A DNA stretch of 64,000 bases from JBMNPT01 sp050943735. GTDB taxonomy: Bacteria > Bacillota > Clostridia > Oscillospirales > RGIG577. The translations under genes and the position numbers were made by a program. Below the pieces are notes generated by a model, which saw nothing but the letters and a program-made list of their open reading frames with translations, made no database searches and had not been told where the DNA came from. Positions 1-6,515 of the stretch are shown here, piece by piece (position 1 is the first letter of the stretch; the number at the start of each line of letters is the position of its first letter). The stretch is from assembly GCA_050943735.1 (NCBI GenBank), contig JBMNPT010000005.1, forward strand, positions 1 through 64,000, read 5' to 3'.

Positions 1-1
1 A

Positions 2-154
2 GTTGATGCCTATGGTAAAAAGATTGTGCCGCACGGACTAAGACACAACTTTGCAACTGTTGGTATTCGTGCGGGAATGGATATTGCAAGCCTTGCTCTT
101 ATGATGGGACACGCAAGTAGAGCAATTGTTCCCTTGCAAAGAAAGCAGGAATAA
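2..154 (+). pseudogene. Tyrosine recombinase (integrase), C-terminal fragment
   Basis: The reading frame enters from the left edge and ends at TAA 152-154. It encodes the end of a phage/transposon tyrosine recombinase: the segment PHGLRHNFAT carries the H-x-x-R catalytic box and LMMGHAS carries the second catalytic histidine. In intact enzymes this is followed by a helix with the nucleophilic tyrosine (typically T-x-x-x-Y); here the homology stops right after GHAS and an unrelated tail follows, so the tyrosine is missing. The upstream part of the gene lies outside the window. The gene is therefore probably dead, cut at about position 118 by a deletion or recombination that joined it to the next fragment. 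Confidence 0.75.
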
Positions 155-333
155 AACAAGACTTTACTGCTAAGCAATTTTTATCTGCTATTGGTTACTC
201 TGTTAATTCTCATTCGCAGATAGATAAAATTAGTAGTTATAATAGTAAATTAAAAGAACAAGGATTGATTACAATTACAACTTATAGGGATGAATTAGGA
301 CATACAAGAAATATTTATAATACTATTGATTGA
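121..333 (+). pseudogene. 3' fragment of an unidentified mobile-element protein
   Basis: An open frame in a different phase begins immediately after the integrase homology breaks off and ends at TGA 331-333. It encodes about 70 residues (LAKKAGIKQDFTAKQFLSAI at the start, then a run containing KLKEQGLITI) with no start codon or ribosome site, and looks like the C-terminal winged-helix or replication-protein-like tail of a plasmid or integrative-element gene. The codon use is AT-rich and unlike the chromosomal genes further right. It is best read as the far side of a deletion junction with the integrase fragment. I do not recognise the family with confidence. Confidence 0.45.
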
Positions 334-389
334 TAATATTTTGTTGTAAGACTTTGAATAGGGTTTGATTATCATAGTTTATAAGAGTT

Positions 390-478
390 CCCTATTATTT
401 GATAAGTCCCGCTCCCTATTACTTGATAAAAGCCAATCCCTATTTATTGATTAAAAACCAATCCCTAAAAAATGATAA
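390..478 (+). repeat. Iteron-like tandem direct repeats, 24-25 bp period
   Basis: CCCTATT begins at 390, 414 and 438 and CCCTAAA at 463, giving spacings of 24, 24 and 25 bp. Each unit continues as CCCTATT(A/T)(T/C/A)TTGAT(A/T)A followed by a variable spacer, so about three and a half units are present. Regularly spaced repeats of this size next to mobile-element gene debris resemble the iterons that replication initiators bind on plasmids and integrative elements. The last unit runs into the ribosome site of the small gene that follows, so the array could also be an operator. The function is inference. Confidence 0.6.
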
Positions 479-492
479 AGGAGATAATAGAA

Positions 493-810
493 ATGACCCA
501 TTTTGAAAGAACTTACTTAATGCACCGACCATCTAAACTTGCTATTAGTTATGCAGATGGAAGTGATAAAAAAAGCGGCGTTTATGACCTTACGGATGCT
601 TTTAATAAGCACCATCAAGAAATAGCTATGCAATTAGAATATAGAGAGTTAGACCGCCTTGCAATGGAACTTGAAAAGGAGATACAGGCGGTGAAAGCAC
701 TTAGAATGGAGATGGAAAAATACAAGGTTGATTTTAGTTTATCAGTTGAAGATGAAGCAACAAAGAAGATACAGGAAGTAATTAGCGGAATAGATAAGAT
801 GTTTAAGTAA
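493..810 (+). CDS. Small mobile-element-associated protein, unknown function
   Basis: The gene encodes 105 residues beginning MTHFERTYLM. I chose ATG 493 because AAAGGAG at 477-483 lies 9 bases upstream; an in-frame ATG at 472 lies before that site. The C-terminal half (roughly residues 45-80) is rich in Glu, Lys and Leu and likely forms a coiled coil; no catalytic motif or membrane segment is visible. It follows the iteron-like repeats and is followed by a terminator, so it forms a single-gene unit. Codon use is AT-rich like the fragments to its left. It is probably a leftover accessory gene of an integrative or mobilisable element. I do not recognise the family. Confidence 0.6.
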   Translation: MTHFERTYLMHRPSKLAISYADGSDKKSGVYDLTDAFNKHHQEIAMQLEYRELDRLAMELEKEIQAVKALRMEMEKYKVDFSLSVEDEATKKIQEVISGIDKMFK

Positions 811-845
811 GAAGTGCCGCTGCCGCTTTGCCGAACCCTGCTGCC

Positions 846-890
846 ACCACCCTTTCTCTTGTAGGACAGAGTAAGGGTGGTTTTCTTTTT
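846..890 (+). terminator. Rho-independent terminator
   Basis: ACCACCCTT (846-854) pairs with AAGGGTGGT (873-881) and is followed by TTTCTTTTT. It lies 36 bp after the small gene and would end its transcript. Confidence 0.7.
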
Positions 891-1270
891 GCTTGTAGGA
901 CACCACACAGAGCCGCCTCCGCCGCTTCCTCCATCTTAAAACAGGGCAAACGCCACAGAGGGCGTTTAGAGGCGTTTTAAGAGGTGTTTTGCTCTTGGGT
1001 GGTATCTCTACCCTAAGAGGGGTATAAAATCGATTGTAGGGCATTTTAGAGCCTTTGAGAGGCGTTCTAACTTTTGACCTCTTCAATTCTGATTTTGAAA
1101 TCATAGTTTGCAGAGCCACCACACACAGCCGCCACCCCTCTGCACCAAGAGCAAAGGTTAAGGAACAAGGATTGACAAAGAAAAAAAGTTTTACTTGGTT
1201 TCTATTGGTTTTGGGGAACTTCAAAAACGCCTCAATTCTGCGGAACATTATGCGGAACAACGGAAATATA

Positions 1271-1310
1271 AAAAGCCAAAAGCCTTGATATTGCAAGGCT
1301 TTTGGCTTTT
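1271..1310. terminator. Long perfect hairpin, bidirectional terminator-like
   Basis: A 17-base arm AAAAGCCAAAAGCCTTG (1271-1287) is perfectly complementary to 1294-1310 around a 6-base loop. The A-rich and T-rich ends allow termination in either direction. No intact gene ends here now, so it probably terminated the lost mobile-element genes. Confidence 0.65.
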
Positions 1311-1370
1311 CGGGGTTTAATGAATGGGAATGATTTCTTAAGGCCCGGAAAAGCCTGATCTGACTGGGCT

Positions 1371-1470
1371 TTTGAGGGGTTAAGTCCCTCTCTGGTAACA
1401 TTTGGCAAGTTTTTTTCGTGATTTATAAAAAGAGAGCAAACTGATTTTGCTTAGTCAGTTTGCTCTCTTT
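1371..1470. repeat. Flanking repeat block A with terminal hairpin
   Basis: The block starts TTTGAGGGGTTAAGTCC and ends in a strong hairpin (1431-1444 pairing with 1455-1468). It aligns over about 100 bp with block B at 5819-5917: the core AGGGGTTAA(G/A)TCC, then (T)CTGGCAACA-like and TTTGG-CAA segments, a T-rich stretch and a CAAACTGA or CCAACTGA hairpin arm. Together the two blocks bracket the sirtuin/macrodomain cargo. They may be diverged attachment-site flanks or copies of one gene end. Confidence 0.5.
1431..1468. terminator. Terminator downstream of the aldo/keto reductase
   Basis: AGAGAGCAAACTGA (1431-1444) pairs perfectly with TCAGTTTGCTCTCT (1455-1468), and flanking A and T runs extend it. 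On the minus strand it ends with a U-rich tail and would terminate the aldo/keto reductase transcript, which stops at 1582. Confidence 0.7.
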
Positions 1471-1581
1471 GCGTATTTCTGAAGCCTGCCGATATAATTC
1501 TTTGAATTCTCAAGAATGGATGTATTTCAGTGCCTTTGATGAAACAATCGTTTTATTAGAGCTACATATTTTATTTTCCGG

Positions 1582-2442
1582 TTATGGTTGAGCCTTTCTG
1601 TCCTCAACCATCTGAACAAACCATTCAACCATGGCCGGATCGCTGTGAGAAAAGAAAGCGCTTTGCTTTTTGTCCAATGTGCAGATCTGATCCATGTCGG
1701 CCTGTTCCAATGCAAAGTCAAAAATATTCAAGTTTTCCGCCATGCGTGTTTTATGGGTGGATTTTGGGATGACGATAACCCCGCGTTGGATATGCCAGCG
1801 CAAGATGATTTGCGCGGTTGTTTTTTTGTACTTCCCAGCAATTTGGACAAGTACAGGATTTTCAAATAAGCCTCCTCTTCCTTCACCAAAGGGTGCCCAG
1901 GCTTCCAGTTGGATTCCGTACTTGTCCATCCATTTTTTTGCTTCTATCTGCTGGTTAAATGGGTGGGTTTCTATTTGGTTGACCATAGGCTTCACACGGC
2001 TGAAGGACGCGATGTCTACCAGTCTGTCCGGGTAAAAATTTGAGACGCCAATGGCGCGCAATTTCCCTTCCTCATAGAGATCTTCCAGTGCCCGATATGC
2101 GCCATAGTAATCCGAAAACGGCTGATGAAGGAGAACAAGGTCAAGATAATCTGTTTTCAATTTCCGCATGGATTCTAAAACGGATTTTTTGGCCTCCTCA
2201 TAACCATAATGTTCAACCCAGACCTTCGTTGTGAGAAAAACATCTTCTCTGGGGATACTTGATTTGACCAGGGCATTTCCTACCTGTTCCTCGTTGAAAT
2301 AGCTTTGTGCTGTGTCGATGGAGCGGTACCCAACGGCAAGCGCATCTATTACACAGCGTTCGCATTCTTCTTTAGATACCTGATAGACGCCATACCCTAC
2401 GATTGGCATTTTTACTCCATTGTATAAAGTGATCTGTTCCAT
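1582..2442 (-). CDS. Aldo/keto reductase
   Basis: This 286-residue protein is an NADPH-type aldo/keto reductase with a TIM-barrel fold that would reduce small aldehydes or ketones in the cytosol. The catalytic tetrad is visible: Asp and Tyr in SIDTAQSYFNEE, Lys in LTTKVW and His in LVLLHQP. The nucleotide-binding end IPKSTHKTRMAEN (Lys-Ser-Thr...Arg) and the GVSNF motif are also present. I chose ATG 2442 (MEQITLYNG) because GGAGGT lies 8 bases upstream; a longer frame to 2511 lacks a ribosome site. The gene is divergent from a MerR regulator, with paired dyads in the shared promoter region, a frequent arrangement for aldehyde-stress reductases. The physiological substrate cannot be told from sequence. 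Confidence 0.92.
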   Translation of the reverse strand: MEQITLYNGVKMPIVGYGVYQVSKEECERCVIDALAVGYRSIDTAQSYFNEEQVGNALVKSSIPREDVFLTTKVWVEHYGYEEAKKSVLESMRKLKTDYLDLVLLHQPFSDYYGAYRALEDLYEEGKLRAIGVSNFYPDRLVDIASFSRVKPMVNQIETHPFNQQIEAKKWMDKYGIQLEAWAPFGEGRGGLFENPVLVQIAGKYKKTTAQIILRWHIQRGVIVIPKSTHKTRMAENLNIFDFALEQADMDQICTLDKKQSAFFSHSDPAMVEWFVQMVEDRKAQP

Positions 2443-2491
2443 CTTTATTACCTCCGCGTCCATTTTATGATTGAAGAAAGAATTGTTGTTT

Positions 2492-2542
2492 CGGGTGTTT
2501 TGTGTTATCATGCATAGTGTAACACCCGGTTGTAACTACCGG
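2492..2542. promoter_or_regulatory. Operator dyads between the AKR and merR genes
   Basis: Two overlapping inverted repeats lie in the divergent promoter region. CGGGTGTT (2492-2499) pairs with AACACCCG (2521-2528) across 21 bp, and CCGGT (2526-2530) pairs with ACCGG (2538-2542) across 7 bp. MerR-type proteins bind such dyads in stretched promoter spacers. Assignment to this MerR is inference from position. Confidence 0.5.
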
Positions 2543-2587
2543 TCAATAGCTATTTTGAAATTTCCCGGGATTTTAGAGGTGTTTTGG

Positions 2588-2992
2588 ATGCAATACAGTA
2601 TGAAACAGACTTGTCAGCAAGTGGGGATGACCTATGAGGCATTAAAATTCTATTGCAATCAAGGATTAGTTCCCAATGTGAAACGTGACAAAAACAATTA
2701 CAGGGTATTCGACGAACGCGATATCGAGTGGATCAAAGGACTGATCTGCTTAAAACGTTGTGGAATGAGCCTGGAGGACATGAAACGTTATCTCACCCTT
2801 TGCTTAAGAGGGAAGTCCACCATTCCCGAAAGAAAAGAAATCCTGAAACAACAACGGGAATTTCTCGTGAAGAAGATGGAAAATCTACAAGAAGATATTG
2901 CATACATTGATTGGAAGCAAAGCTATTATGATGACGTGTTATCTGGAAAAACCCAATATACCAGTAATTTAATAGACACAGACGAAGAATAA
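2588..2992 (+). CDS. MerR-family transcriptional regulator
   Basis: A 134-residue MerR-type regulator. The N-terminal winged helix includes KQTCQQVGMTYEALKFYCNQ, the family variant of the T-x-R-Y-Y-x-x-x-G-L motif, followed by NYRVFDERDIEWIKGLICLK. A C-terminal coiled coil (about residues 85-115) would mediate dimerisation. No cysteine metal-binding loop is seen, so a small organic effector or aldehyde is more likely than a metal. ATG 2588 is preferred because AGAGGTG lies 6 bases upstream. It is divergent from the aldo/keto reductase and probably controls it. The next gene is convergent on the opposite strand, ending 12 bp away. Confidence 0.85.
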   Translation: MQYSMKQTCQQVGMTYEALKFYCNQGLVPNVKRDKNNYRVFDERDIEWIKGLICLKRCGMSLEDMKRYLTLCLRGKSTIPERKEILKQQREFLVKKMENLQEDIAYIDWKQSYYDDVLSGKTQYTSNLIDTDEE

Positions 2993-3003
2993 AGGGCAGT
3001 CTT

Positions 3004-3873
3004 TTATAGCAGTGAAGTCAGAATTTCTCCAATATCTCCGTCCATACAAATTGCCTGCTTTTGAACATCTCTCGGGCAGTATGCTGCCGATAGGTTGATA
3101 CAGGCGTAAGTTGCCGCAGGATTTTGATAGGTCATTTTCCAAAATGGATATTTGATAATGAACGGTGTGTTGCTGCCTACGCCCAATTCCAGGAAGAGAA
3201 TATGCTGCCCTTTGCAGCGGTGGAGAAACTTCTCATAGCGCCGGGCTGCCTCATACCACCCCTCATCCTCCACGAAGGTATCATCTGCCCGCAGATTCAT
3301 GAACATGGGGGCACCACAGACAGGACAATACGGCACCAATTCCACAGGTACTTTCCTGTTTTTTTGCTCAGCAACCATTTTTTTGATGACGGCTTCGTTG
3401 TTGTAGGTTCTTTGGTGGCAGGGCTTGGAACACTGCCACAGGCCGTAGTCGCCTTGCGTATAGAACAGCCGGTTCTTGTCGAATTTGGCTTTCTGAAAAC
3501 AGTGGTCCACATTGGTGGTCAATACAAAATACTCTTTGTGCTGAACCAGCTTCAAAAGATCCTGGTAAACTGGCTTTGGTGAATCCAGATAACGGTTGAT
3601 GTAGATATACCGGCTCCAATATGCCCAGTGTTCTTCTAGTGTGTCAAAGGGATAGAAACCGCCGGAATACATATCACGAAAGCCATACTTCGCGATAAAA
3701 TCCTCGAAATGCTGGTGAAAGCGTTTCCCGGTATAGGTGAATCCGGCGGAAGCGGAAAGGCCGGCGCCAGCCCCGATCATGACCGCGTCCGCCGTATCTA
3801 ACTCCTGTTTGAGCCGCGCGATATTATCCCAGCAGGCGCTTGTAAATTGCGTAGTCGCTGTCCTTGAACACAT
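3004..3873 (-). CDS. Class M sirtuin (SirTM), protein ADP-ribosyltransferase type
   Basis: This 289-residue protein is a Sir2-fold enzyme of the macrodomain-linked class M. The NAD-binding loop GAGAGLSASAGF (about residues 34-45) replaces the usual GAGxSxxSGIPDFR, and the catalytic residues are Asn121 (TTNVDH) and Gln140 (YTQGDYG), where deacetylase sirtuins have His. The Asn/Gln pair is the known hallmark of SirTM enzymes, which ADP-ribosylate a target instead of deacetylating. A zinc site is seen as C148-x3-C152 and C183-x2-C186. The start at 3873 has GAGGTG 8 bases upstream and overlaps the macrodomain gene by 50 bp, so the two are translationally linked. The usual target (GcvH-like lipoyl carrier) and lipoate ligase are not nearby, so the substrate is open. 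Confidence 0.85.
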   Translation of the reverse strand: MCSRTATTQFTSACWDNIARLKQELDTADAVMIGAGAGLSASAGFTYTGKRFHQHFEDFIAKYGFRDMYSGGFYPFDTLEEHWAYWSRYIYINRYLDSPKPVYQDLLKLVQHKEYFVLTTNVDHCFQKAKFDKNRLFYTQGDYGLWQCSKPCHQRTYNNEAVIKKMVAEQKNRKVPVELVPYCPVCGAPMFMNLRADDTFVEDEGWYEAARRYEKFLHRCKGQHILFLELGVGSNTPFIIKYPFWKMTYQNPAATYACINLSAAYCPRDVQKQAICMDGDIGEILTSLL

Positions 3874-4597
3874 TGAAAATCACCTCGATTTTGCCGGGGT
3901 TTTGTTGCTGCCATGTCTGTACTGTCTGGATGGCAATTTCCGTGGCCAGCGCGTTTGGAAAGTGAAACTCTCCCGTGGAGATGCAGCAGAACGCTATGCT
4001 GCGAAGGTCCTTGGCTGCCGCCAGTTCCAGGCAGGAGCGGTAGCAGCTGGCAAGCAGTTCACGGTCTGTTTTGGTAACGGCACCATCGATGATTGGGCCG
4101 ACCGTGTGCAGCACATAACGGCAGGGCAGGTGGTAGGCTTTCGTAATTTTTGCCTTTCCAGTGGGTTCCGGCCCCTTTTGTCTGGCCATGATGCGGGCGC
4201 ACTCCAAACGCAGCTGTATTCCTGCATAGGTGTGGATTGCGTTGTCAATGCAGCCGTGACAGGGGACGAAGCAGCCAAGCATTTGGCTGTTGGCTGCATT
4301 GACAATTGCGTCGGCTGCCAGTGTGGTGGTATCACCCTGCCAGAGATACAGGCTGGACCGTACCGGTGTCAGGTCTTCCAGTCTTACTACGCCCCGCTCG
4401 GTAACGCGTTCCCCTAGATAGGCATCCTGCACATTCAAGAAATCCTCGCTGATTGGGACAGGCGGACGGACATTTATCAGGCTGCGCAGCAGCCGCTGTT
4501 TTTCTGCGAAACCGGAAGGCAGCGCAATGTCCTGGTATGCGCTTCGTTCATCCAACAGATAGCGAATCATGAAATCCGCCCGTTGTTCCTGCGTCAT
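3824..4597 (-). CDS. Zinc-type macrodomain protein, ADP-ribosyl hydrolase
   Basis: A 257-residue macrodomain protein that should remove ADP-ribose from modified protein, reversing the sirtuin encoded next to it. An N-terminal helical region of about 75 residues precedes the macro fold. Visible motifs are DAIVNAANSQMLGC (ADP-ribose pocket), FVPCHGCIDNAIH (the Cys/His loop typical of zinc-containing macrodomains), VLHTVGPII and FCCISTGEFHFPN. The start MTQEQ at 4597 has GGAGGT 6 bases upstream, and only one base separates it from the stop of the preceding flavoprotein gene. Family knowledge links Zn-macrodomains and SirTM in one operon in Firmicutes and fungi. The reaction is inferred from this family. 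Confidence 0.88.
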   Translation of the reverse strand: MTQEQRADFMIRYLLDERSAYQDIALPSGFAEKQRLLRSLINVRPPVPISEDFLNVQDAYLGERVTERGVVRLEDLTPVRSSLYLWQGDTTTLAADAIVNAANSQMLGCFVPCHGCIDNAIHTYAGIQLRLECARIMARQKGPEPTGKAKITKAYHLPCRYVLHTVGPIIDGAVTKTDRELLASCYRSCLELAAAKDLRSIAFCCISTGEFHFPNALATEIAIQTVQTWQQQNPGKIEVIFNVFKDSDYAIYKRLLG

Positions 4598-4598
4598 G

Positions 4599-5222
4599 TC
4601 ACGACCTCCGTTCAATGGCCCTTACAGGGCAGATTTCAAAGCAGTTTCCGCAGTGCAGACAGTGCCCTTGGTGGATAATCACAGGTTTCTGCGCGATATC
4701 AATGCATTTCTGCGGACATTTGGAATAGCACAATTTGCAGCCGATACACCTGTCGGTCACAAAGTAGCCGTTTTCTTTTATCTGTGCGCTGCCGAAGGAG
4801 AAGCTGGCCCGTTCAATCGGAAGTTTGGAGAGGTCGAACCATTCGCCGGTTCCCTCGTAGATTTTGAATACCGTGAGGGCACTGCGGGAGCGTGTATTGG
4901 GATAAATCTTCTCCATATAGGGATTTTTGCGGAACAGATCAGGTAGCCTGTCCGGGCCGATCTCTTTCGCTTTTCCCTGTACCGATACCGCTACGCAGGA
5001 AAGGGTGTCGTTTCCCTTCATAGCGGTAAAAGCTATATTTTTGTTGGTTTTTAGACGGTCATAAAAGTTCTTGCCTTTTGCAGTCAGAAAATAAAGGCAG
5101 TTTTCATCGCAGTCCATGATGTCGATGGCACAGGTGATGGGCCTCCCTTCGCTGTCCACAGTGGCAAAAGCGGCAGAATGGATTTGGTTTACGATGAAAT
5201 CAAAATATTCTCGCACATTCAT
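4599..5222 (-). CDS. FMN-binding split-barrel protein fused to 2[4Fe-4S] ferredoxin
   Basis: A 207-residue fusion. Residues 1-140 form a pyridoxamine-phosphate-oxidase-like split barrel (EYFDFIVNQIHSAAFATVDS, then FLTAKGKNFYDRLKTNKNIA), which usually binds FMN. Residues 155-205 carry two cysteine clusters, CIGCKLCYSKCPQKC and CLHCGNCFEICP, for two 4Fe-4S clusters. It is probably a soluble electron-transfer flavoprotein or reductase. It is the first gene of the three-gene minus-strand operon with the macrodomain and sirtuin. ATG 5222 has GGAGG 7 bases upstream. Its role beside an ADP-ribosylation pair is unknown; redox sensing or supply of reducing power is inference. Confidence 0.88.
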   Translation of the reverse strand: MNVREYFDFIVNQIHSAAFATVDSEGRPITCAIDIMDCDENCLYFLTAKGKNFYDRLKTNKNIAFTAMKGNDTLSCVAVSVQGKAKEIGPDRLPDLFRKNPYMEKIYPNTRSRSALTVFKIYEGTGEWFDLSKLPIERASFSFGSAQIKENGYFVTDRCIGCKLCYSKCPQKCIDIAQKPVIIHQGHCLHCGNCFEICPVRAIERRS

Positions 5223-5247
5223 CTCATATCCTCCCCATCAAATTGAA

Positions 5248-5283
5248 AAAGGCCCTGCAAGGCGGCAACCCAGTAGGGCCTTT
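5248..5283 (-). terminator. Hairpin between truncated oxidase gene and the operon
   Basis: AAAGGCCCT (5248-5256) pairs with AGGGCCTTT (5275-5283). The A run on the left gives a U-rich tail on the minus strand, so it would end the transcript of the broken gene at 5290-5487. Confidence 0.6.
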
Positions 5284-5289
5284 CCTGTA

Positions 5290-5487
5290 TTACAGTTCGT
5301 ACGCCTTGGGCGGGTTGCCGGAGAAGTCTGCGATCACCGCATGAGCGTTCTTGAGATAGAATACCTCAAAAATTGGGTTGGTGGCTTCACCGTACTGCCC
5401 CTTGACAATGGGGTTTTGGATGCACATCTCTTTGGCGGCCATATTGTTTTCGAAAACGGCCTCACCGTTCAGACGAATCCACGCATA
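5290..5487 (-). pseudogene. 5'-truncated pyridoxamine-phosphate-oxidase-family protein
   Basis: The minus-strand frame ending at 5290 encodes a recognisable C-terminal part of a PNPOx-family flavoprotein: TYAWIRLNGEAVFENN, then CIQNPIVKGQYG and FEVFYLKNAHAVIADFSG. Homology-like sequence starts at about 5487; upstream the frame reads into AT-rich, low-complexity sequence with no ribosome site, so roughly half the gene is missing. It sits next to the cargo end of repeat block B, consistent with loss of the 5' half during insertion or deletion. Confidence 0.65.
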
Positions 5488-5818
5488 TGTGCTTGTATAA
5501 TAAGTTTGTATACTTAAAGCAATGGTGGATTGTTCGCCTACAGTCATAAAATTTTTATGTAACATCATTAAAATGACCAACAGCAACATTGTAATGGTAA
5601 ACTTGTTTTTGCTATAGTAAGCTTTAATTAAGAACTTTCTGTATTATTTTATTTACTTTTGAAAAGAAACGGGAAAGTGTAATTGTGCATTTACGAGGAG
5701 AGAAGTCAATGTACTCTTAATAAATTAAGAAAATTGTATCATACGGTTTATAAATAAAAAAGGTAAGATATGGTTCTTAGTATCGAATGGGAGTAAAAAT
5801 ATTCCCAGTTACAGGGGG

Positions 5819-5917
5819 TTCAAGGGGTTAAATCCTCTGTGGCAACCATTTTGGGCAATGTTCTTTCATATTTCGTAAAAAAAAGCCAACTGACCCAGCA
5901 AGTCAGTTGGCTTTTTT
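5819..5917. repeat. Flanking repeat block B with terminal hairpin
   Basis: This block begins TTCAAGGGGTTAAATCC and continues with CTCTGTGGCAACCATTTTGG and GGCAA, then a hairpin. It is the partner of block A at 1371-1470 in the same orientation. The hairpin AAAAGCCAACTGAC (5881-5894) pairs with GTCAGTTGGCTTTT (5902-5915) and has a T tail, so it can also act as a terminator. Confidence 0.5.
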
Positions 5918-6054
5918 GACTTCTGTTTCACTGCAGCAGTGATTTTACCAATGTGGCTGCCGGGTGAATATGATATGGTTACGCTTGGTGCAATTTGTTG
6001 ACTTGAAAGGGACACTTCCATCCAGAAGCGTGCTTTTTGTTGTGGTTGAATCTA

Positions 6055-6083
6055 TTGACAAATGGAGAATCAATAGATATACT
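6055..6083 (+). promoter_or_regulatory. arsR operon promoter
   Basis: TTGACA (6055-6060), a 17-bp spacer and TATACT (6078-6083). An ATCAA/TTGAT pair (6069-6073 and 6101-6105) surrounds the -10, and the downstream TTTTGATGT motif recurs at the second operator at 6473-6490, suggesting ArsR autorepression. Confidence 0.8.
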
Positions 6084-6118
6084 ATATACATAAAAATATT
6101 TTGATGTGAGGTGAGTAT

Positions 6119-6433
6119 ATGGGAACCTATCAGGAAGATGCCAAGGTGTTCAAAGCTCTTTGTGACCCCAAACGACTTGCCATTTTGGAACAGTTGCGCA
6201 GCGGTGAGAAATGTGCTTGTGTACTGCAGGAGCCCATGGATTTGACTCAGCCTGGACTATCCTATCATATGAAGATTTTATGTGATTCCGGTCTTGTGGA
6301 AAGTCGCCAGGAGGGTAAATGGACCCATTACCGCTTGAGCGAAAGCGGCAGGGAAAAAGCCATGAAACTGTTGCAGGCTCTTATTACACCAATCACAGAT
6401 CAGGAGGATCATGGTTCTTGTTGTGACAGATAA
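6119..6433 (+). CDS. arsR: ArsR-family metalloregulator
   Basis: A 104-residue ArsR/SmtB repressor. It shows the winged helix (DPKRLAILEQLRSGEKCACV, then QPGLSYHMKILCDSGLVESR and KWTHYRLSE). Cysteines in EKCACVLQ occupy the recognition-helix position where arsenite-sensing ArsR proteins bind As(III), and a C-terminal CC pair (GSCCDR) may add ligands. It should repress the operon and release DNA when arsenite binds. The start at 6119 has GAGGTGAG upstream. Three arsenic genes follow in the same direction. Confidence 0.92.
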   Translation: MGTYQEDAKVFKALCDPKRLAILEQLRSGEKCACVLQEPMDLTQPGLSYHMKILCDSGLVESRQEGKWTHYRLSESGREKAMKLLQALITPITDQEDHGSCCDR

Positions 6434-6490
6434 ACGCCATCGTTTGATGATGGCGTTTATCTTGGCATAAAACATCAAAAAATTTTGATG
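6430..6490 (+). promoter_or_regulatory. Intercistronic hairpin and second ArsR-type operator
   Basis: A 12-bp hairpin (ATAAACGCCATC 6430-6441 with 6449-6460) spans the arsR stop and has no T run. It is followed by the palindrome CATCAAAA-AA-TTTTGATG (6473-6490), just upstream of the permease ribosome site. The operator shares TTTTGATGT with the arsR promoter region, so the permease genes may be independently repressed. Confidence 0.65.
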
Positions 6491-6515
6491 TAAAAGGGAA
6501 AGAGAGGTTTTGTCT

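Larger units (their letters stand above)
891..1581. other. Gene-poor remnant of a mobile element
   Basis: About 690 bp with no convincing gene on either strand. It contains several short repeats of the type AGAGG(C/T)GTTTT near 970-1000, a small AAACGCC/GGCGTTT hairpin near 948-968, two direct copies of CTTGTAGGACA (about 858 and 891), a strong hairpin at 1271-1310 and repeat block A with its terminator at 1371-1470. The sequence style resembles the non-coding flanks of Clostridia integrative elements. Confidence 0.5.
5490..6118. other. Intergenic region with repeat block B and ars promoter
   Basis: About 630 bp without a gene. From left to right: AT-rich debris of the truncated oxidase gene, repeat block B (5819-5917), a stretch with no recognised feature (5918-6050), and the arsR promoter (6055-6083). 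Confidence 0.5.

Noticed and set aside
390..478. CRISPR array
   Set aside because: Units are only similar over about 14 bp with a 24-bp period, too short for repeat plus spacer, and no cas gene is nearby.
1371..1410. tRNA 3' end as integration site (also at 5819-5850)
   Set aside because: The AGGGGTTAAGTCC segment resembles a T arm, but no acceptor, D or anticodon arm could be built upstream.
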